From Breviolum minutum Mf 1.05b.01 (taxonomy: Eukaryota; Sar; Dinophyceae; Suessiales; Symbiodiniaceae), in assembly GCA_000507305.1 (NCBI GenBank), contig DF239846.1:62001-126000 (forward strand): DNA of 64,000 bases. The letters run 5' to 3'. Made by a program: the position numbers and the translations under genes. Below the pieces are notes generated by a model. It saw only the letters and a list, made by a program, of their open reading frames with translations, was not told where the DNA came from and made no database searches. This document shows positions 45,954 to 55,340 of this stretch, piece after piece. Within the stretch, counting starts at the first letter, position 1; every line of letters begins with the position of its first letter.

Positions 45954-46216
45954 TGGAAGAGAAGTTGAAAAAAGTGGTGCCTCTTTGATGCTTTGTCAGT
46001 TTGAACACTAGGGTGTGAGTGAAGTCATGTATGGAACGTTTTCAGTGGAGATTTTTGGATGTCGTGCAGAACTCATGAGATGTTAGGAAGCCGTTTTCGT
46101 TTTTGCATTGAGTCATGAGTTTGAAAGATTTCAGAAACAGGGCTCCGATTTGGGAACGGTAGCCTCCCTAATTTTGATGACAATGCATGTTTTTGGCTTC
46201 AAATTTTGTTTGTAAC

Positions 46217-46260
46217 AGCGACCTTTGAGGGCGCAGCGACCTTTGCGGGCGCTTAGCACA
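46217..46260. repeat. GCGCT-rich spacer motif, copy c (doubled)
   Basis: AGCGACCTTTGAGGGCGC is followed directly by a second AGCGACCTTTGCGGGCGCTTAG. It sits 48 bases before the start of the largest gene, so a promoter or leader role is possible but unproven. Confidence 0.65.
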
Positions 46261-46307
46261 GTGGGTTTGCCTGGGGCATTGTGGCCTTTAGATTTCTAGT
46301 TCTTGCC

Positions 46308-49300
46308 ATGGCCGATGGCGAGGATGTGATCATGGTTGCTGATGATGCAACGCCTGAAGATGCTTTTGGAGAGGCATGGTTGACAAAGGCAAAAACTTTG
46401 ATGGCCAGCTTTCCTAGCGGACCAGCTGCATTTTTGAAGGAGAATCTCAAGGATGTTGAGAAAGCTTCAGGTTTTGCGGCATGGTTGTGGTGTGAGTTCC
46501 CCGAGAGAAATGATGTGCTGTACCAGCACAGTCAAGATTTTGAAGGCGTTCAAGAATCTTTGCTGGCCCAGACGCCTCCATCAGCTTTTCACATCTCTGC
46601 TTTTGCTTTTGATGACAAGTGTAGCTTGAAGCCACCACCAGGAAAAGACCAGTTCTTGAACCTGGTGGAGCACATGCTCAAGCATGGGTTTGTGAGCTCA
46701 GGCGATCCAATCATGGCCAATCACGTGGCGATCCAACCTGACATAGTAGTTCCAATGCCATGGAACAAACCTTTGAATGCAGAAGCCCTTGTCCCTTTCA
46801 GTGTGGCCTATGTGAAGGGCCGTGCTCGTATGACATCGCTTTTGGCTTTGTTGTGTGGCATGTTCCTTGAAGGCTTGGATGACCTGCGGTCAAAGCACAA
46901 GACTTTCTGGGAAAGCATTTGTGTGATTTGGACCCAGCATCTATTGCAGCGAAGCAAAGAAGAGCAGGTCTTGACAAACATGAAGCTGAGTCTCAAGGGC
47001 TCCCTTCGGAAGGCTGCCAATGTGATTCAGGTGGCACAGATGGTCCGTCGTCTCATCAAAGAAGGTGGCACTGACTATGCTTCTTTTGTTCGCAAATGGA
47101 ACATGCAGACTGTGTCGTCCCATCAGATCAAGGGCCGCAAAGCTGTCACTTTGAAGCTTTTGTTCGAATCAGCTCCTGAGGCAGGTTGTTTGCTCATTGT
47201 CAAAACCTATTGAGATTTTTGTGGATTTTTGTATTCCCTTCTATTCTACCTAAAATTCCTCAAATTTTTGGTAGAAAAATAGGACCATAACAAATCTTTA
47301 AGATCTGAAGTTTTTGATCCCTGACCAGGACGTCATGGACAGCATCTTGACACACGTAGGCCTCTTGGGATGGGGCAATTGCATTTGGACGGAAGAGAAC
47401 CTAGCTTCTAAGAGACTTTTTCCTGGTTTTGCTTTTTCAGCCAGATCCAGGAAATGGTCGTCCCGGCTGAAGGTGACAGAGCAAAGTTTGAGGTTCATGT
47501 GCTGGAAAGTGCAAAAAGAAACAGAGATGGGTATGGCACAAAATGCCAGCAAGAAAGATGTGAACTGGATGGAGCAAGAGGCGGAGAAAGCTGCAGCCAT
47601 CACTTCTTTGGCAAAGGAATTTTGCCAGGAGCATGCAGTGGCCCCAGACTTGGTGGAACAACGCATCCTGGTTGCATGGGCCAATGGTGATGAACGCATT
47701 GACATGGAACTCAATGCTGCAATCCTGGAGAAGCTGGATTCCTTTGAAGTAGGCAAAATGCCTTGTTTCAAGGCCCTTCTAGATGAGTCCATCTTCAATG
47801 CACCCATCAGTAGTGCACAGGAAGAGAACTTGCGTGATGCCATGAAAAGGGATGAGTTTGACCATGTCCTGAAGAAGCTCGATTATGACCAGAAAGTCTT
47901 TGAGATTTGGCAGTCCAAATGTGCTTCTGTGACAGTTGCCCGTACCCACGCCAGGCAAGAACATGTTGTCAGCCAGCATCGCCGCATCGTGCAAGGAGTG
48001 GAGAACTACTTGGACGGTTGTTGCAGGTTTTTGACTTGGGAGGATTGCAAGGGTGCTGATTCCTTGATCCCTTCCATATTGAATTTCAGGATGGAGGCTG
48101 TGAAAAAAATGAAAGGAAAGGATGTGCAATGCAGTGAGATCCCAACCGTGGCACTCGTGAATTGGTGCGCACCTTGCCAGCTTCCAGCTGGGAGGCAGAA
48201 TGACCATGCTGGCGTTTTGGCATGGGCGTTACATGACAATTTGAAGAGCTGCGGCATCGTGTTTTCTCCTGTCTTCAGCCACTTGAAGGGGAAAACTTTT
48301 TTGGAGGAAAACACAGCTTTGAACATCCTGAGCAAAGGAGGGCACAACTTGGACCATCAGTTCTCCCTGCTGTACAGTGAACGGGCAGATCAACGTGATG
48401 GTCGACCCCTTTTATATCCAGGAAGATTTGCTTTCCCAGGGCATGTTGTTGATTTGTCAAAGGGCTCACCCTTTTTCAATTCTGACCTTCGCAGGAACGG
48501 CCGAACAGAACAAGTGAAGCAGCTGGCACCGAAGGACCTGAAAGAATTAGAAGATGTGGCTGATGATAGCTTGCCACAAGTGACAGGGAACCATGTTGTG
48601 TCAGGCGGTGCCAAGTTTTCACAGCTTGGCCCTCCAGCTGCTGAAGAGATCTTGAAGAGGCTGCTTGCTGGAACGGAGTTGGACAAGTTCCCTGCTGTCT
48701 TCATCCTTGACTTGAACCCTCGAGTCGGTGATTTTGCCATGGCATTCACGAAGCTCAGATGTCAACTCAACATTGCCACGAGCTTGTTCTTTGTGGGGGT
48801 GCCGGAGAAGAACAAAGACATCGAGTGGTTGCGATTGACTTTGATTGAGGAATTGGTGGACAAAGTCAAAGCTGGTAACTTGGCTCTCCCAGGCATGCAG
48901 CCATACCAAGCTGAGGTAAACAATGATCTTTTGGAAGCCTTGCCTGCGCTTCCAGTGATGAATCTTTTGATTACAGAAGGTGAAGGTGAATTCAGGCAGC
49001 TCAAGATCCCACGCTCTTTGATCCAGAAGTGGCGCGCTGATGAAGACTTTGGTGAGGAGTTTGGACGATGGCTGGACCCTTTCTTGGAAGTGTATTCTGC
49101 AGCATCTGAAGCACCTACTCAAAGTCCAACAAAGCGAACTCCAGAAGAACAGCCTGAGGCACAGCAGGCTTCCCCAAAGAAGGCCAAGGTGGAAGAGGTG
49201 TCAGCAGAATTCATCATGAATATGGACAAGATCATGGACACTTTGCTGTTTGATTGCAAGCTGTCAAGTAAAGACAGCCTGAACTACCAGATCCGCATCG

Positions 49301-49887
49301 GCCAGAACATCTACCTTGTGAATTTGACGGAGCAAGAGCAGACTTTGAAAGCTTTGACACCTTTGGTTGGATTTGGGCGTGGGCAGTTCAAGCTTTGCAA
49401 AGCTGAGGAAACCACACCTGACAAAGCCATCATCTTCGAAGTTGTTGATGCAGAACAATTGGTTTGTTTGAATGGCGCTGTTGTCACAATTTCAGAATGC
49501 ATCTTCCAACAAAGGAAGAAGAACCCAGAAATTGGAGTGGCTTATCACAAGGTTGACCTGGTACCAGAACAGCCAGGCAAATTCAAGTTCAATGTGACCC
49601 ACAAGGTGGCTTTTGTCCCTGCATCTAAGAAGGATGCTGCCGCTGCTTTGAAAGCTGCTGAGGGGGATGAGCCTGGCAAGCCTGAATCTGCCTTATCGAG
49701 CAGCAATGTTGGATCCAAAGAATCGCCATCCATCTTTCAAAAGTCTCATTGCGTCAGGATCATTTGGTGGGTCCGCTGGACCGTGAAGGGGCTTCAGCCT
49801 GTGAAGCCGATGGTGCACCTGACCAAACGCTTGGTCCTTGCCCCATCACAGGCATGCCATATTGTGAGTGGATCTGCTTCCTCATAG
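46308..49887 (+). CDS. Transposon gene 6, unknown 1143-aa protein (two exons)
   Basis: Exon 1 is 46308-47180 (291 codons) and exon 2 is 47329-49887 (852 codons and stop). ATG 46308 is the first Met; exon 2 has no ATG near its 5' end, which argues that it is spliced rather than separate. The intron is GC-AG (GAG|GCAGGTTG ... CTGACCAG). The first exon opens acidic, with Met-Ala-Asp-Gly-Glu-Asp-Val. Exon 2 contains helical segments, Asn-Trp-Cys-Ala-Pro-Cys-Gln-Leu-Pro, a Val-Phe-Ile-Leu-Asp-Leu-Asn-Pro-Arg-Val-Gly-Asp-Phe-Ala block, a Pro/Lys-rich linker (Ser-Pro-Thr-Lys-Arg-Thr-Pro-Glu-Glu) and a C-terminal beta-rich domain. The Asp-Leu-Asn-Pro block recalls a nucleotide-binding loop but is too weak to name. 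It is the biggest gene of the element and fully open. Confidence 0.6.
47181..47328 (+). other. GC-AG intron of gene 6
   Basis: 148 bases, GCAGGTTGTT ... GATCCCTGACCAG. It contains stops in frame, and removal joins two codon-boundary exons. It has the same donor heptamer GCAGGTT as the gene 3 intron. Confidence 0.65.
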
Positions 49888-50456
49888 GCATCTTTTTTGC
49901 CAGTTCTGCCAGTCTGATTTAAGGGTGACTGGAGTCTTGGTGAGAAACAGATTGGGTTTATCTTTCTTCGTCAGTCACCTCACTTATGAGTTCTGTTTTT
50001 GGTTAATGGCATCTTGGATGATCAGTGTTATCTTGTTGCTTTTTGTTCAGCATTGGTGACCCACTGTTTCCACCATGTTTTTCAATAAGCAACTTGGCAA
50101 TTTATGGCAGCAATCGATACGTCTCGATCCCTCAGTCTGCCATTGGCCAAATAGTTGAAGGCAAGCGAAGTTGAGGTCACAAATCACTGTGCTTAAGAAA
50201 AAGATTGCCATCTGAGAAACATGACTCTTCCAAAAAAAATTCAGCAGTGACAAATGGAAAGAAAGAAGAGTTTACTATTCATCATCTTGCGGTCCGAACG
50301 ATGATATGGCTATTGCTTTTCCTGAAGGCTCAAAACAGTGCAACTTTCACAGGAAATAGAAACACACAGCGTCCTTGTCAAAAGAAAAATCGAAGGAAAC
50401 ATCAACATATGATTTTTCCTAACAAATAATATTCAGTACTTTACTATCTAAAACAG

Positions 50457-50514
50457 CGTGCCTAATGCACGCTCAGCGCCTCTAGGCGCTAGCGCTCGTA
50501 AGCGCTTTACCCCC
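50457..50514. repeat. GCGCT-rich spacer motif, copy d
   Basis: GTGCCTAATGCACGC, then GCGCCTCTAGGCGCTAGCGC and GTAAGCGCTTTACCC. Partly palindromic, and in the opposite sense to the upstream copies. Confidence 0.55.
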
Positions 50515-50940
50515 TTAAAATAAAAATCAAAGAACCCATTTCAAGCATATTATTTGAGATGATCCGTGGACCAATGGAAGAAACAGCACTGAGTGAGCTG
50601 GTCTGAGTGCTGGTGCAATATTTTGTTTCACCCGCTGGCGATGGTTTTTTTGTTTCACCCGTGTCGGTATCGCCCAAATTTCAAAATACATTTGATGTAT
50701 CATTGTTCCCAACGTTCCATGGAAGAAACATCATGGCGGCTAAGCAATGAGAAGGTATCTATATATATAAATATTTACATTCATTATTTTTATGTAGATT
50801 GGATATGATATTGATACTTTTAAAACATTATATATATGCCATTTGTTTTGTTGTCATATAAAAGTAGTCTTCCAAAGAAAAGGTGATGAGATTGAGGTCT
50901 TCATTCCATCATAATGTCGAAACAAACTTGCCGATCGTTT

Positions 50941-51004
50941 TGCTGGAAATCGAGCCCCGAATTCCATGTCATCGGTGTTGGAAATTGGAGCTTGATTTCC
51001 AGCA
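50941..51004. repeat. Short hairpin near the right end
   Basis: TGCTGGAAATCGAGC (50941-50955) pairs with GCTTGATTTCCAGCA (50990-51004) at 14 of 15 positions, with a 34-base loop. Confidence 0.7.
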
Positions 51005-51094
51005 GAGAGCCTGTATTGTTATTTACATTAGGTTCAAGCTTCGGCTCCAATTGTTCTGGTTGTCTCCGTGGCGTGAGAAAAGGTAAAGATTAAA

Positions 51095-51227
51095 GTCACA
51101 CTCAGGTGAAGATGTCTTGAAGTGAATTGCCTTTTGAGATAAATGTCTCTGAGACTCTGTGAAAGTACACTGCATTTTGCACACCTACCGTAAAAAATTG
51201 AACACCTACTTTATAGCAAATATCCAT
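51095..51227 (-). repeat. Right terminal inverted repeat
   Basis: 133 bases, the reverse complement of 38998-39122 with four substitutions and eight extra bases (TCTCAGAG on the minus strand, part of a local CAGAG duplication). Confidence 0.92.
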
Positions 51228-51231
51228 ATAA
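51228..51231. repeat. Target-site duplication, right (ATAA)
   Basis: Matches the ATAA at 38994-38997 in direct orientation, immediately outside the terminal repeat. Confidence 0.6.
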
Positions 51232-51542
51232 GCTGCTTGTTGACAAACGGCCGCGGAAGAATCACGATTGCTACTTGGTCAAGCTTCCAGGGCTAAACCT
51301 TTGCAGCTAATTTCACACCATGGCATTGCAAAAATGTTGTTCGCATGATTCTGAAACTTGAAAGAGCCACCTGCAAGATCATCCAACTCTATCTACGATT
51401 CTTCCGTGGTCAAGTTCATTAACCACGCATTTCAGATTCAAAGCACGCACCTTTTCTCTTTTGTCTGCTGCATGGCTGCTTCTGTACAAGTGGTGAAACT
51501 GTCTGGCTGTTGCTGCTATAGGTGCAGATATAAAAGGTTCAA
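51232..51542. other. Spacer between transposon and Helitron gene
   Basis: About 310 bases with no supported gene. If the Helitron is complete on this side, its 3' end (hairpin and CTRR on the minus strand) should lie here or beyond the transposon. I could not identify it. Confidence 0.4.
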
Positions 51543-52789
51543 TCATGATTTGCGGCATGCTGGGCAATAGCGCTTTCTCGCCTGGCCCTGGACCTGCTTC
51601 TCTTCAAACTTGCGCTTGCAGCCCTTGTTCCGGCAAGTCTGCTCGTCCTTCTGCCTGGTATTTCTGGATGCGCAATTCAAGCAGCGGCGGTGCCTCGCCT
51701 CACCGTCTTCAGAAGCAATGATGGTAGGAAGCAGCCCCTGGCAGCCTCTGCACTTGAACCAACCGCTGTACTGGCGAATTGCTTTCTTTCCCTCCTCCTG
51801 CTGACAATCTTTGCAAGCAACAGCATATAGGGGCAAAGTGAGCATCACATTCTCAAACACCTCCACAGGTTTCACCTTCTCGCACTGGCTGCATTTCAAA
51901 TTGTCCAATGCCTTGCAACATGATAGACATGTAGGCTTCCGTTCTTCACCCATTGTCTTGAGCTGTGCTCGTGGATAGGCGTCCTCGATCTTGTTGACTT
52001 TGCACTTGCCGCAGACATACTTCATGGTGCCGCTCTCCAGTTTGCGCTTGCGAGGCCCTGACTTGCCGTGCTTGCACCACATGCAGATCCCTGGAAGGTT
52101 GGCTCGGATCTTGTCCCACTGTTCATGCTCGAAGTTGTCCAAATTCCGCACCTGCTTGCAAGTCTGACATGTGGCGAATGGCATCCGCCCCTCACGAAAG
52201 GCGCCCCAGTCAATGTCTTCGCCACGAAGCGTCTGGAGTAGAAGCTTCGGGCCTTCTCCTGTGCCTCGCTGAAACAACCACAACGGAAAAGGCCTCAGGA
52301 TCAATGCATCGTCCCGGCTGCGAACTCGACTGGCTGCCACCGCGCCAAAGGTCGTGTCCACCTTCTTCTCCACGTTCAGGTCCAAGAGCACGGCCGGTAG
52401 AGTCTTTCCCTGACTCGAGTGCGCTGTCATAGCATATGCAGGTGTGAGAGGCACCTGCGTTCTGTAGACTTTCAACACAGCAGACTTTCGCTTCTTGTCA
52501 AGGAACCACGTCTTTGCCACTGGACTGATCGGGTAGACACCCGGCTCGTCCACACCATCTAGCTGCCATTTTGCCCCCTCGAATTTGACGTAGACGGTGG
52601 ATGGACGAGGGTCATTCTCTGGCCAGACCCATGAGTGGACACGGCCGACTGTTCCTTTCAATAAGAGTAGCTTGTCCTGGGATCTGTCCATGTGCTAGGT
52701 GAGGGCGACCTTGATTCCAATAGCAAGCGGCAACATCCCACAGAGATCACCAGTGTCGCGGTCATGGTATTGCAACCACCTGCAGGGCC
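51543..52789 (-). CDS. Helitron exon: Pif1 C-terminal motifs and zinc ribbons
   Basis: The exon begins after CCCTGCAG with the conserved Trp-Leu-Gln-Tyr-His-Asp-Arg and Gly-Asp-Leu-Cys-Gly-Met-Leu-Pro-Leu-Ala. TAG at 52695-52697 interrupts it just before His-Met-Asp-Arg-Ser, where family members have Asp. Next come Ala-Tyr-Ala-Met-Thr-Ala-His-Ser-Ser-Gln-Gly-Lys-Thr-Leu (Pif1/RecD motif VI region). The last ~210 residues hold repeated Cys-x2-Cys pairs (Cys-Gln-Thr-Cys, Cys-Gly-Lys-Cys, Cys-Ser-Gln-Cys, Cys-Arg-Gly-Cys, Cys-Pro-Ala-Cys). These form several zinc ribbons resembling the Stc1 fold. The first ATG after the TAG is 52691. Confidence 0.75.
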
Positions 52790-53000
52790 AATTGGAGACA
52801 GCAACTAAATGAGTTATGAGACTGTAAAGGTTTCTCACTATAGGATAATAATTGAAATGCATGTTGACATCAAAGAGTAAATCTGTGACCCGAACAACGT
52901 ATCAGTTTTCCCTGGACAAGTGACAAGTGTGAGGGGATTTCCTTCCGAAGAACCAAAATAATATGTGCAATGCCAAAAAAATGCACTTTTATGCCAATGC
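52790..53000 (-). other. GC-AG intron in the helicase
   Basis: 211 bases on the minus strand. Exon ...AAGATCAG before GCATTGG, and CCCTGCAG before GTGGTTG. Joining gives Lys-Ile-Arg-Trp-Leu-Gln-Tyr-His-Asp-Arg, the expected helicase sequence, which supports both sites. Confidence 0.7.
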
Positions 53001-53844
53001 CTGATCTTCGCCTGCTTGTCACATTCCTCAGCTTGTAAGGCTTCAGTGGATGCATGGTCCTTGGCAGATGACCAGCGCAGTGGAGTTCCTGTTGCTTGGC
53101 TGTAGAATCTGGTTCTGTCCTTATTGATTTGGTAGCGAGCGTCGTTGTTGGCCACTATCGCCACTGCCTCTTTGAACTTGTCCTGCTTCAGGCGAGGGTC
53201 TTCCACAGATGTAATGACGCGCCGTCTTGAGGCCTTCTCTTCATCCGACAAGGCACAGCCATCAACTGCGTAGCCATGAAGGTAGCGCCACGTTGTCTCT
53301 GACAAGCACCCGCTCCTCATCTCGTCCACGACTTGGTTCCACCACTCGTCCTTGCAGCGCTCTCGCTCCACCAGTTCCGTGACGCCCTGCACGGCGCCGC
53401 CCCAAAGCAAGTGCTTCCCATGGTCTGCAAGGGCGTCCTCGGGTGTTTTGTCAGAGTTCGGGTCCAAGATGCTGCGAGGAATATCCGCCAGGTAGTGCCC
53501 TGCAGGTGGTGGCAGTTGCTGAAAGTCGCCGGTGAGGATCACGTTGATGCCGGCAAAGGGTCGAAACTGGCCATGAATGTCCTTCTTCCAAGCGCTGGCA
53601 TTGGGCATGACGGCTTTGAGCCGGTGCTCTAACTTACCAAGCAGTTTTGCATCTGTGAGACTGATCTCGTCCAGGATGAGCCACCGCCAGTTGGCAAGCC
53701 GCTTGGCGACGTCTTCGCTTGCTGCCTGGCTGGCCGATGCTTGAAGATTGAAGCCAAAGGCGCCGTGGATCGTCTTGCCATGGAGGTCTGCGGCATTCAC
53801 CGCCTGGAAAGCCACCACTTCATAGTCCAAGCCGTAGATATAGT
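53001..53844 (-). CDS. Helitron exon: Pif1 helicase, Walker B side
   Basis: Starts at the assembly gap. Visible in order: Gly-Lys-Thr-Ile-His-Gly-Ala-Phe-Gly (motif Ia region), Trp-Leu-Ile-Leu-Asp-Glu-Ile-Ser (Walker B), Leu-Thr-Gly-Asp-Phe-Gln-Gln-Leu-Pro-Pro (motif III), then Ala-Asn-Asn-Asp-Ala-Arg-Tyr-Gln-Ile-Asn (motif IV region). Walker A would lie in or beside the gap. The helicase would unwind DNA during rolling-circle transposition. Confidence 0.82.
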
Positions 53845-53861
53845 NNNNNNNNNNNNNNNNN
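53845..53861. other. Assembly gap (17 N)
   Basis: Seventeen N bases. True length is unknown; the Walker A motif of the helicase is missing at this point. Confidence 0.95.
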
Positions 53862-55198
53862 TTTCCGCCGAGGTTCCGTTGGCCAAGGCTCTTCTGCAGC
53901 AACCTTCAAGAGCAATCGCAGGGGGTAGGCCAACGCAATCTCTGTAACTGGCGCTGTCTTGATGGTTTCGGCTGCCGTTGGGTCCTTCTGTGCTGCATGC
54001 AAGATAAGATTGGTGCTTTCCACTGCTCCGCGGCAAACTCCTCGACCATAGCAATCGGTCATCAGCCTCTTGGCCAGCCTTGCGCCCACGTAGCCAGGCT
54101 TCTTGTCCATGACTTCCTCCACCAAACTGGCTTGGGCCTTCAGCCACTCCTTAATCTCGTGGATAGCAATGATAAGCCGCTTGTTCATGTAGTCGGTCGC
54201 ATAGCCTGCCTGCGCCTGTTGTGTGATTTGAGCCTCCCGTACGAGTTGGTAAATGGGCATCTTCTGGTCACAGGCTCCGCTGCAAGTTCTTGAACTATGG
54301 GTTGCTGCCGTGATGGGAAACCTGTATGGGAGTTGGACATCTCCATTGCAGCGCAGGCCAGCAAGCATCGCTGGATGATTTCCATTGATGTTGGGCTCGT
54401 TGCAAGGGCCCCATGGAATGCCAATCATGCTGCGCTTTCCAGAACGCGGCATGTCCATGTCCTCGGCCAAGTGGGGGCAGATCAGGAGCAACTCGTCAGT
54501 AAGCCAGCCTTCACGCGGGAAGCCACTTTGCATTTGGTAGGGTCCTTTGCATCCTTGCAATGGTTGAGAGGCCGCCGTTCACCAGCTGGTCCAGTGGGCA
54601 AATGTACGTGGTGTTGTTTCCTCTTTTGGAGCTCTTCGACATCCTTGGAGAGGTAGATGGCTTTCCATTCCTCTGCTGTGCAAGAGGCAGCTTCAGCGAC
54701 TTGGTACGCAGGCCTGCTCACCATCAAGCTGCAAGTCTTGTACTCCGGCCACTCTGCTTCGACTTCTTCCAGCTCTTCTTGCCATTGATGTGGATTGCAA
54801 TAGACCATGCGGCGCACATGTGCTGAATAGCTGCTGTAGCGCCGGAGCATCTCCACAAGCCGCTGATTTCCCAACTTCAGCAAGTCGCCCAATGGGGTGA
54901 ATTGGTGATAACATTGCACGAAAGCTTGGATGTGCGCGTGTAAAGTCCCACTCTTTTGGCATTCAATGGCACCATAAATTGAATCGATGCGGCCAAAGAT
55001 GCCGCCCTTGGCCGTGGCATTGCTCCCGAATGCGTCCATGCAAGGCCGCTCTGATTGAGCGCAATTTGGACAATTTGGGCAATATCGTACTCCAAAAAGG
55101 TGCCGGAGAGTCAGCAGCACCAGCACACGGAAGCCTTCCGCACAAGCTAGTGGATCTCGTGCTAGGAGCGCCCGGCGCTCGTCATAGGCAGGTAGCTC
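53862..55198 (-). CDS. Helitron exon: HUH Rep with paired tyrosines, frameshifted
   Basis: It begins after TTGCTGCAG with Glu-Leu-Pro-Ala-Tyr-Asp-Glu-Arg-Arg and Asp-Pro-Leu-Ala-Cys-Ala-Glu-Gly-Phe. The HUH motif is Gly-Thr-Leu-His-Ala-His-Ile, near 54930 on the minus strand. The two catalytic tyrosines are in Ala-Gly-Tyr-Ala-Thr-Asp-Tyr-Met-Asn-Lys, typical of the Helitron Rep nickase. A shift of frame at about 54520-54530 splits Asp-Pro-Thr-Lys-Cys-Lys from Phe-Pro-Arg-Glu-Gly-Trp-Leu-Thr-Asp-Glu, a contiguous block in intact relatives. Rep would nick and rejoin DNA ends through phosphotyrosine links. Confidence 0.8.
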
Positions 55199-55340
55199 CT
55201 GCAGCAATGGAAGAAGACAGCCGCCCCCAACACATCTGCGCCACGACGCGTAGCGATTTATACTGTAAGTATTTGGTAGATTTACAGGACATGAACATCT
55301 AAAACCCAAAATGAACCATCTTGCTTTGAACACATGTCAC
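55199..55340 (-). other. Intron in the Rep region
   Basis: 142 bases. Exon ends Glu-Asp-Leu-Arg before GTGACATG; the next exon starts after TTGCTGCAG with Glu-Leu-Pro-Ala-Tyr. The intron has stops in all frames. Confidence 0.55.

Larger units (their letters stand above)
49888..51094. other. Right subterminal region, no gene
   Basis: 1.2 kb without a supported gene. Contains the fourth GCGCT-rich motif (50457-50514), a TTTTTGTTTCACCCG word twice (near 50620 and 50648), an AT-rich stretch (50757-50870) and a short hairpin (50941-51004). Confidence 0.55.
38998..51227 (+). mobile_element. 12.2-kb TIR DNA transposon with six genes
   Basis: Terminal inverted repeats of 125 and 133 bases begin ATGG-x-TATTTGCTATAAAG. 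They agree at 121 of 125 aligned positions, with an extra 8 bases in the right copy. A 4-base ATAA repeat flanks them. All six internal genes point the same way and none shows a stop or frameshift, so the copy may be recent. The 598-aa protein has an RNase H-fold transposase-like core and is the likely mobilising enzyme; the others have no named function. Multi-gene TIR elements of this size are uncommon outside Mavericks, and I see no DNA polymerase B, ATPase or capsid gene, so it is not a Maverick. Boundaries, terminal repeats and gene order are direct observations. Mobility is inferred. Confidence 0.85.

Noticed and set aside
48650-48800. DNA methyltransferase motif in gene 6 (Asp-Leu-Asn-Pro-Arg-Val-Gly-Asp)
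   Set aside because: Resembles an AdoMet loop only loosely; no second catalytic motif follows, so I did not name it.
39003-51222. TA target duplication as the main boundary
   Set aside because: TA is palindromic and uninformative inside AT-rich DNA; the inverted similarity continues four to six bases further out to ATGG and is then flanked by a matching ATAA.
38998-51227. Maverick/Polinton identity
   Set aside because: No DNA polymerase B, retroviral-type integrase, packaging ATPase or capsid signature is visible in any of the six genes.
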